Below the pieces are notes generated by a model. The model was not told where the DNA came from and searched no databases. It worked only from the letters and a program-made list of their open reading frames with translations. From positions 1 to 40,000 of the forward strand of contig NZ_CP024200.1 in assembly GCF_002844375.1 (NCBI RefSeq): a DNA stretch of 40,000 bases, written 5' to 3'. The position numbers were made by a program, and so were the translations under genes. Positions 34,086 to 40,000 of this stretch are shown in pieces. Positions within the stretch are counted from its first letter, which is position 1, and every line of letters starts with the position of its first letter. This DNA is from Thalassospira marina (GTDB lineage Bacteria; Pseudomonadota; Alphaproteobacteria; Rhodospirillales; Thalassospiraceae).

Positions 34086-36815
34086 ATGACCGATGAAGAA
34101 GACCGTCCATCCCCCGAGGCCCTGCTGGAACAGACCCGCAAGGATGAGAGAGGTAAGCTCAAGATCTTTCTGGGCGCCTATCCTGGCGTCGGAAAGACCT
34201 ATGCCATGCTTCAAGCCGCGCAGGAACGGCGAAAGGAAGGGCGAGACGTTATTGTCGGGATTGTCGAAACCCACGGGCGCGTGGAAACCGAAAACCTCTT
34301 GCGAGGTCTTGAAGCATTGCCGCGCAAAAGGCTTTTGCATCGGGGCCGTGTCTTTGGGGAAATGGATATTGATGCGATCATCTGGCGTAAACCGGAAATC
34401 GCCCTTGTGGACGAACTCGCCCATACCAATGTACCCGGCAGTCGCCACGAAAAACGCTATCAGGATATTGATGAACTACTTGATGCCGGAATCAATGTCT
34501 ATACGACACTGAATATCCAGCATCTCGAAAGTCTGAACGATATTGTCGCTCGAATTTCGCGTGTTCGTGTGCGTGAAACCTTGCCCGACAGTTTCCTTGA
34601 GAAAGCCAATGAAATCGAGCTAATCGATCTTCCGCCAGACGATCTTCTGCAAAGACTGCGAGATGGCAAGGTCTATGTCATTGATCAGGTCGGGCGGGCG
34701 CTTCGGCACTTTTTTAGCAAAGGCAATCTGACCGCCCTTCGCGAACTGGCAATGCGCATTGCTGCTGAGCGTATTGACGCGCAGATGCTGGAATATATGC
34801 GCACCCATGCGGTTAGTGGCCCGTGGCCAACGCAGGAACGCCTGATGGTGTGCCTGAACGAAAGTCCGGTGGCCAAAAAGCTGGTGCGCACGGCAAAGCG
34901 AATGGCCGAACGCCAGCGTATTCCCTGGATCGCCTTGCATGTGGAAACACCGCGCGACGACCGGATGTCGAATGCCGAAAAGGATGACATCGCCGAAGCC
35001 CTGCGTCTGGCAGAACAGCTTGGTGCGGAAATTATCACGCTTCAGGCAGAAGTCCATTTGGCACGCGAGATTTCCGCATTGGCGGCCAAACGCAATGTCA
35101 CACGCCTGTTGATCGGGCGACCAAGGCGAAGAAGCTGGACCGGATTGTTACGTGAGAATGTAGCACGCAAACTGCTTGAGAACGCGGAGGGCTTTGACGT
35201 TACCGTTATTGCTGTAGATGCGGACGAGAAAAAACGTTCACTGATCTCGGACAATCCGTTCGAGCCCGGAACCTGGCGATCACGCAGCCTTTTGTGGGTT
35301 TTTGGCAGTGTTACAGCAGCCACTGTCGCGGCCTTGTTCGCTGACAGGTATTTACCTTTTGGCAATCTGTCGCTGATTTATCTGCTGGCAGTGCTGTTAA
35401 CCGCCATCCGTTGTAGCATGTGGCCGTCGATTGCCACCAGTTTTCTGTCTTTCATATCGTATAATTTCTTCTTCACAATACCCTACTATACCCTGTCAGT
35501 GTTCCACCAGGAACAGCTGATTACCATCGTATTTTTCCTGATTGTTTCGGTCATCGTCGGCAATCTGGCTGGTCGCCTGCGCTTGCAGGTCGATGCCATG
35601 AAAACCAGCGGAAAACGCACTGCCAATCTATATGATTTCAGTCGCAAGATTGCGGCAGCGGCGTCGCTTGATGATGTGTTATGGGCGGCTGTACACCATG
35701 TTGCAGCAACACTTGATTGCCAGTCGATGGTCCTGCAAGCCGGAAAGGACGGGGCGCTGGAAATTACTGCTGCCTATCCGCCAGAAGACCAGTTGGGCCT
35801 GAAAGACTGGGGCGCCGCCGAGTGGGCGTGGGAACACTCCAAACCAGCCGGATGGCGATCCGAAACCCTGCCGACAGCAGAATGGCTGTTCATGCCAATG
35901 ACAACCCAGCAAGGCCCGTTAGGTGTTCTTGGTGTTCGTTTTAACGAAAATGCACGCACATTGGGCCCTGCCCAAAGACGTTTACTTGAAGCGCTTGTTG
36001 ATCAGGTGGCCGTTGCGGTCGAACGCACTCGTCTGGCGACCGATATGGAAGAGGCGCGATTGCTGAGCGAGGCCGAGCAACTTCGCGCAGCACTCCTGTC
36101 TTCCGTATCACATGACTTGCGCACCCCTCTAGTATCAATCATCGGGTCAGCAACAACATTGTCAAGCTATGGTGACAGAATGGGCCCCGATGATCGCACG
36201 CAACTGACCCAGACCATCCTGGAAGAAAGCGAACGCCTGAACCGGTTTGTCCAGAACCTTCTGGATATGACGCGGCTTGGTTATGGTGCCTTGCAGCCGA
36301 AAAAGGAATGGTCGGATTTGGCGGAGATTATCGGTCGAGCGGTCAAGCATGTTCGTAAATATGCCGGTTCGCGATCCTTTGACGTGCAAGTGTCGCCGGA
36401 TCTTTCATTAATCCAGCTTGATCCAGTTCTGATCGAACAGGTTCTGTTCAATGTTCTGGATAATGCAGTAAAGCACACCACTAACGATGGCCGGATCAAT
36501 GTAAGTGCAAAGGCAGATAAAACACGGATGATAGTTGAGATATCGGATAACGGACCAGGTATCCCGGCCGAAGCGCGGCAGGCTGTTTTTGATGTTTTCT
36601 ATCGTGTTCGCGCAGGCGATAGCCAGGTGGCGGGTACGGGGCTTGGATTGTCGATTTGCCGGGGTTTTATTGAGGCACATGGCGGACATATCGTCGCACT
36701 CGACGGGCCGCAGGGATCGGGCACAACCATTGCCATAACCCTGCCGATGACTGAGGTGCCGACGGTCGCAGAAGATGACGAGGATTTGCAAGATGGCTGT
36801 GCAGAAGGAAACTGA
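34086..36815 (+). CDS. kdpD: KdpD, potassium/turgor sensor histidine kinase
   Basis: This 909-residue inner-membrane kinase has the complete KdpD order. The N-terminal KdpD domain has Walker A GAYPGVGKTYAML (about 28-40) and DELAHTNVPGS. A USP-like domain lies near 250-375. Four closely spaced membrane spans run about 400-500. A GAF-like domain lies about 520-655. The HisKA box SSVSHDLRTPL has phospho-acceptor His676. The ATPase domain has N-box NVLDNAVKHT and DNGPGIP, ending GTGLGLSICRGF. It senses K+ limitation and phosphorylates KdpE. The start matches family alignments, although only a weak site (AAAGG) precedes it. Confidence 0.96.
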   Translation: MTDEEDRPSPEALLEQTRKDERGKLKIFLGAYPGVGKTYAMLQAAQERRKEGRDVIVGIVETHGRVETENLLRGLEALPRKRLLHRGRVFGEMDIDAIIWRKPEIALVDELAHTNVPGSRHEKRYQDIDELLDAGINVYTTLNIQHLESLNDIVARISRVRVRETLPDSFLEKANEIELIDLPPDDLLQRLRDGKVYVIDQVGRALRHFFSKGNLTALRELAMRIAAERIDAQMLEYMRTHAVSGPWPTQERLMVCLNESPVAKKLVRTAKRMAERQRIPWIALHVETPRDDRMSNAEKDDIAEALRLAEQLGAEIITLQAEVHLAREISALAAKRNVTRLLIGRPRRRSWTGLLRENVARKLLENAEGFDVTVIAVDADEKKRSLISDNPFEPGTWRSRSLLWVFGSVTAATVAALFADRYLPFGNLSLIYLLAVLLTAIRCSMWPSIATSFLSFISYNFFFTIPYYTLSVFHQEQLITIVFFLIVSVIVGNLAGRLRLQVDAMKTSGKRTANLYDFSRKIAAAASLDDVLWAAVHHVAATLDCQSMVLQAGKDGALEITAAYPPEDQLGLKDWGAAEWAWEHSKPAGWRSETLPTAEWLFMPMTTQQGPLGVLGVRFNENARTLGPAQRRLLEALVDQVAVAVERTRLATDMEEARLLSEAEQLRAALLSSVSHDLRTPLVSIIGSATTLSSYGDRMGPDDRTQLTQTILEESERLNRFVQNLLDMTRLGYGALQPKKEWSDLAEIIGRAVKHVRKYAGSRSFDVQVSPDLSLIQLDPVLIEQVLFNVLDNAVKHTTNDGRINVSAKADKTRMIVEISDNGPGIPAEARQAVFDVFYRVRAGDSQVAGTGLGLSICRGFIEAHGGHIVALDGPQGSGTTIAITLPMTEVPTVAEDDEDLQDGCAEGN

Positions 36816-36816
36816 C

Positions 36817-37515
36817 ATGCGCAATCAGGCCAAAGTGCTGATCATTGATGACGAACCGCAAATTCGCAAATTCCTGCGGATCAGCTTTGGTGCGCAGGGG
36901 TATGAAGTGATTGAGGCGGAAAATGGCCAGTCCGGCATTGAGAAATGTGCCCTTGAGACCCCGCATCTTGTTATTCTTGATCTTGGATTACCAGATATCG
37001 ACGGACAGGAAGTTTTGGCGAAGATCCGGGAATGGAGTGAGGTCCCGATTATCGTATTGTCTGTGCGTGCCAATGAGGAAGAAAAAGTAAATGCTCTGGA
37101 TCACGGTGCGAACGATTACGTGACCAAGCCGTTTGGCATTGCCGAACTGATCGCACGAGTGAGGGCTATCTTGCGTGGCCGCAAAGCCGAAGACCAGACC
37201 AGTAGTGAGATTGTTTCGGGTGATTTGAAGATCGATCTAGCGGCACACAGGGTTTTCAAGGGTGGAAACGAGCTTAAACTGACCAGAAAGGAGTTTGCGC
37301 TCCTGACTCTTCTGGCGCGAAACGCAGGGCGCATCGTCACGCATCAACAGATTTTGCGCGAAATCTGGGGCCCCGCACAGGAAACTGAAACACATTATCT
37401 GCGTATCTATATTGGTCATCTACGCCAGAAACTTGGCGATGATCCGCTTAACCCGGCCTATATCGAAAACGAGCCGGGGGTTGGATACCGATTTCTGGAA
37501 GCCGATAGTCGATAG
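36817..37515 (+). CDS. kdpE: KdpE, response regulator
   Basis: This 232-residue OmpR-type regulator has receiver residues D11, D12 and phospho-acceptor D55 in VILDLGLPD, and Lys in NDYVTKPFG. The winged helix spans about 135-230, with RKEFALLTLLARNAGRIVTH and YLRIYIGHLRQKL. I start it at ATG 36817, one base after the kdpD stop and preceded by GAAGGA; earlier ATGs inside kdpD would add a non-family tail. It activates kdpFABC when KdpD is phosphorylated. Confidence 0.96.
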   Translation: MRNQAKVLIIDDEPQIRKFLRISFGAQGYEVIEAENGQSGIEKCALETPHLVILDLGLPDIDGQEVLAKIREWSEVPIIVLSVRANEEEKVNALDHGANDYVTKPFGIAELIARVRAILRGRKAEDQTSSEIVSGDLKIDLAAHRVFKGGNELKLTRKEFALLTLLARNAGRIVTHQQILREIWGPAQETETHYLRIYIGHLRQKLGDDPLNPAYIENEPGVGYRFLEADSR

Positions 37516-37569
37516 GCTTCGCATTACGGCTACCTTTACTGATCTGCGATACAAGTTTCTGCGAAACAA

Positions 37570-37635
37570 TCAGTTCCAGAAATCAATATTCCAAGGAAGC
37601 AAGTCATCAATCTTATTGATGGGATGATAGCCGAT
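37570..37635 (-). pseudogene. IS66-family transposase C-terminal remnant
   Basis: On the minus strand 37635-37570 reads IGYHPINKIDDLLPWNIDFW followed by Asn and a stop. This matches the conserved end of IS66 TnpC transposases (…HPINRIDELLPWN). Upstream the frame is closed by TAG, but AYL, the preceding family block, can be read one frame away near 37640, so the scrap is frameshifted and truncated. It lies between kdpE and the plasmid backbone; the rest of 37516-37721 holds nothing else I can name. Confidence 0.6.
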
Positions 37636-37721
37636 CTAGGCAAATACGCTCTAGAATCAAAAGCCTCCCATTCTTCCCTATTTTTAGACTACCGCTGTCC
37701 TCTCCAATGGCTATTTCTGTC

Positions 37722-38459
37722 TCAAAAACCAATAGGTAGTATCCCCGCCGCCTCACAGGCCTCCTCGCCACATAACAGCTTCATGCCGGGCTTTCCCCAA
37801 ACCTGTGCCGCACAGGACAGGCAGCGATATTTGACGCGATGGGAACGGTTTTCCGCCTGAACCGGCGTCACCCGTGCCAATGCCGCCGCACAGGCCGAAC
37901 CTCCTGTAAAGGCTGCCGCCAGCGCCTGGCCCGGCTCCTGCGGCGGAAAACGGTCCAGCCAGGACAACGTAAACTCCCGGGTCATCAGGTCCCGACATGC
38001 CCGATCAAATGGCCCGTCCTCAAGGATGTAATGGGTCATTTTCTCGCCCACGCGCCGCCCGCCGGGCTCTCCTGTATTGCTTGGCATCAGGCCAATCGCT
38101 TCCATACGGTCGGCCCATTCCCGGTTATGATAGGCACGTCTGCCGGGATCACCGAAGCGATACTGCCAGAGATGTACCATTTCATGGGCCAGCGTAGAGA
38201 GCGTTTGCGGAACGGTTCGCACCACAAACCAGGACGGGTTCAAGGCGATCTCATCGATACACTCGCCCGTTTCGCTGCTGACAAACCGCTCGGGCGAAAA
38301 ATAGCCGTAAGTATTCTTCTGACGCTGCAAGGTGATCAGGCAGGCTGGCAGTTTGTTCCCAAACAAACCTTCATTGAAATGGCTAAAAGCCTTTTGCAGC
38401 TCGCTGTAAAATTCGACACTGGGCAGGGCTTCGGCGAATTTGTGGATTGCACAATCCAT
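37722..38459 (-). CDS. SprT-like zinc metalloprotein
   Basis: This 245-residue protein carries the SprT-like zincin site H92-E93-x-x-H96 (TLAHEMVHLWQ), followed by Glu-containing and RRAYHNREWADRM segments typical of the family. A C-terminal zinc ribbon has Cys213, Cys216, Cys230 and Cys235. SprT/Spartan-like proteins are linked to DNA-protein crosslink repair, and plasmid copies are common near replication genes. It starts three bases after the upstream HD gene, with GGGAGGG at proper spacing, so both form one operon. Confidence 0.88.
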   Translation of the reverse strand: MDCAIHKFAEALPSVEFYSELQKAFSHFNEGLFGNKLPACLITLQRQKNTYGYFSPERFVSSETGECIDEIALNPSWFVVRTVPQTLSTLAHEMVHLWQYRFGDPGRRAYHNREWADRMEAIGLMPSNTGEPGGRRVGEKMTHYILEDGPFDRACRDLMTREFTLSWLDRFPPQEPGQALAAAFTGGSACAAALARVTPVQAENRSHRVKYRCLSCAAQVWGKPGMKLLCGEEACEAAGILPIGF

Positions 38460-38462
38460 TTT

Positions 38463-39002
38463 TCAACCCTCCCCTGCCGGAAACAGTCGCCCGACCCGAT
38501 CCAGAAACTGTGCCTCGGCCTTTTGCGGGCTCCAGGGCAGCACATATTCCGGCAAAGGAGCCACCTCGCGCGGCACAAAGCCGCGCACCAGGCCCCGGTC
38601 AACCGCATCACGATATTCCGCCACCTGCAAACGCTGATCGATGTATGCAACTTCCTCCACCACATCAGCAGGCCACGGCCAATTCACCCCCGTAAGCTCC
38701 GTGTAGAACTTGCGGATCGGCAAAACGATCTCCGCTTCAAAACGGCCCCATATCCCAATCTCCCGCATCTTCTGCTTAACCGGTGTGAGCAAGTCCCCGG
38801 TTTCATCTTCCTCGATGTCGTGGATCAAGGCATAGGGCGCGGCCCGCTGAGAAACGTTGTCACACGCCATCACACAATGCTGGGCGACGCTCACATCACA
38901 AGCCCCGTTCCAGCGTCGTAAATGTGCCAGGCCCCTGGCTTTGCGGGCGAACAAAAGTTGGCAGTCAGAAGGATGTTTAACGACAAGAGAGACATCACGC
39001 AT
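38463..39002 (-). CDS. HD-domain-like phosphohydrolase
   Basis: This 179-residue protein, beginning MRDVSLVVKHPSDCQLLFAR, contains SVAQHCVMACDN and YALIHDIEEDETGD with a following LLTPVKQKM. These are the His, His-Asp and Asp spacing of YfbR-like HD nucleotidases. ATG 39002 overlaps the repC-like stop by eight bases, which decides the start; an open frame extends further 5' but is only the shadow of repC. It may act on nucleotides, but substrate is unknown. Confidence 0.75.
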   Translation of the reverse strand: MRDVSLVVKHPSDCQLLFARKARGLAHLRRWNGACDVSVAQHCVMACDNVSQRAAPYALIHDIEEDETGDLLTPVKQKMREIGIWGRFEAEIVLPIRKFYTELTGVNWPWPADVVEEVAYIDQRLQVAEYRDAVDRGLVRGFVPREVAPLPEYVLPWSPQKAEAQFLDRVGRLFPAGEG

Positions 39003-40000
39003 GACCGCTCTCCTGCTGCTCGATGGCGCGTAAATTATGGCGCACGGTATCGCGCAAACGGGCCGATTTGAGCATGGCATAAAGGTAACCCGCCGGATCG
39101 CGCACACCCTGACGGTCCACGGCCACCATAACGGCGGCCATCGCCGCCCAGCCATGTTTGGCCAAAGCCACCCGCCAGACAGCGGGGCGCAATTTGATTT
39201 GGTGAGAAAGAGTTGATTTCACAGCCATCGCAACCGCCTGAACAGAGGCTGAAGACGGTTCTGGCCCCATCAAATCACACAGTTCGGCTGCCGTGAGCTG
39301 TTTTTGCAAAGTCGGCGAGGCCTGAACCATCAAAAACAGGATCTCACTGTCCACATCGATGTCGGAAATTGTCGCGCACGATCTCTGCCCGGGCGTTGCC
39401 TGCGCAGCCCCGCTTTGTACAAGGTTCGTAGAACCAGGATTTAACTTGTAGGATTTAAGGGGGACAGAAACGTCCTCCTCCCCGGACTCTTTGTGTTCAT
39501 GAAGTGAGTCTGAAGAGGTGTCTTCACAGGCATCCAAACGCGCCAAGTCATCCCGTTCGGCCTTTGCACGCTCACGAGCGGACTCTATCTTCTGTTCGAT
39601 AAATTCTGCCGCCTGGCGCAACTCATGCAGACGTGCTGCGACCGGGCGTAAATCAATCCCTGCATTGCCGTCCGAACGCCGGTTCGAGGCCGAATACCGC
39701 CGGACAACCCAGTGATTGGCCTCCAGCAAACATAATGCCCGCCGAATTGAGCGTTCATTCCGGCCGGTCAGTTCGGCCAACCGCCGATTGCCCGGCCAGA
39801 CCGTCAAACGGCCACTACGCCAGGCCCGCACATCATAGACATGCTCGATCAAAAGAATAAGAACACGAACGGAAAGATCGGTGAGACAAGGGGATAAGCA
39901 GGAAATGGCCCGGCTGACCAAGCCAACAACCGAAGCCGTGGTCACATCATTACAGCCGGTAAAGCCGTCACACAAGGCGAGCAAATCGCCATAGGTTTCC
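38995..40000 (-). CDS. RepC-like plasmid replication initiator (5' end outside window)
   Basis: At least 329 residues are visible and the frame stays open to the window edge (ETYGDLLALCDGF before the first internal start), so the gene is partial. The N-terminal winged-helix part (LTVWPGNRRLAELTGRNERS, IRRALCLLEANHWVVRR, then GIDLRPVAARLHEL) corresponds to the RepC initiator pattern. A long charged helix and Ser-rich linker follow. The C-terminal block AVWRVALAKHGWAAMAAVMV and DPAGYLYAMLKSARL is the RepC C-terminal signature. It should bind the origin and start replication. It shares an operon with the HD and SprT-like genes. Confidence 0.82.
   Translation of the reverse strand, partial: ETYGDLLALCDGFTGCNDVTTASVVGLVSRAISCLSPCLTDLSVRVLILLIEHVYDVRAWRSGRLTVWPGNRRLAELTGRNERSIRRALCLLEANHWVVRRYSASNRRSDGNAGIDLRPVAARLHELRQAAEFIEQKIESARERAKAERDDLARLDACEDTSSDSLHEHKESGEEDVSVPLKSYKLNPGSTNLVQSGAAQATPGQRSCATISDIDVDSEILFLMVQASPTLQKQLTAAELCDLMGPEPSSASVQAVAMAVKSTLSHQIKLRPAVWRVALAKHGWAAMAAVMVAVDRQGVRDPAGYLYAMLKSARLRDTVRHNLRAIEQQESGHA

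Noticed and set aside
1..40000. CRISPR arrays, rRNA and tRNA genes
   Set aside because: No regularly spaced direct repeats of CRISPR length and no tRNA or rRNA signature were seen on reading; a tRNAscan or CRISPR finder run would settle it.

Overview
The window looks like part of a conjugative plasmid, or a plasmid-like integrative element, from an alphaproteobacterium. The evidence is a VirB11/VirD4 type IV secretion end, a MOBP-type relaxase with an RHH partner, a RepC-like replication initiator at the right edge, and moderately GC-rich genes joined by ATGA overlaps. A marine Rhodospirillales host such as Thalassospira is my guess from protein style only; I could not test it.

Layout. 1-12852 (+) is the transfer module: a secreted Cys-repeat protein, VirB11, VirD4, a small acidic protein, a broken metallopeptidase/ArdC/primase polyvalent gene, a small unknown protein, a MobC-like RHH protein and a 999-residue relaxase. 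13005-24890 (-) is a defence island. Read in its own direction it runs: ankyrin-sigma70 fusion, MutL/Hsp90-like GHKL ATPase, Z1-domain helicase-like ATPase, PD-(D/E)XK protein, AIPR protein, a modification-dependent (AspBHI/MspJI-like) endonuclease, then a DNA cytosine methyltransferase. The middle four genes overlap by 4-17 bases and match the MutL-Z1-AIPR (Mza-type) anti-phage arrangement. The sigma factor at the front and the endonuclease/methyltransferase pair at the back are the most interesting additions.

25204-25735 is non-coding and holds a perfect 20-base palindrome and eight tandem 10-base repeats. A BRO-type antirepressor and a large serine recombinase follow; the recombinase is split by an (AT)4 tract. 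28115-28708 (-) is an unknown gene. 29160-37515 (+) is a complete kdpFABC-kdpDE high-affinity potassium uptake operon with extra mini-ORFs and a leader hairpin, ending beside an IS66 transposase scrap. 37722-40000 (-) returns to plasmid backbone: RepC-like initiator (5' end outside the window), an HD-domain-like protein and a SprT-like metalloprotein.

In short, a self-transmissible replicon appears to carry two cargo blocks, an elaborate phage-defence operon and a potassium-stress operon. The defence block sits exactly where the relaxase reading frame ends in a low-GC tail. Several backbone genes are decaying through frameshifts and a stop codon.
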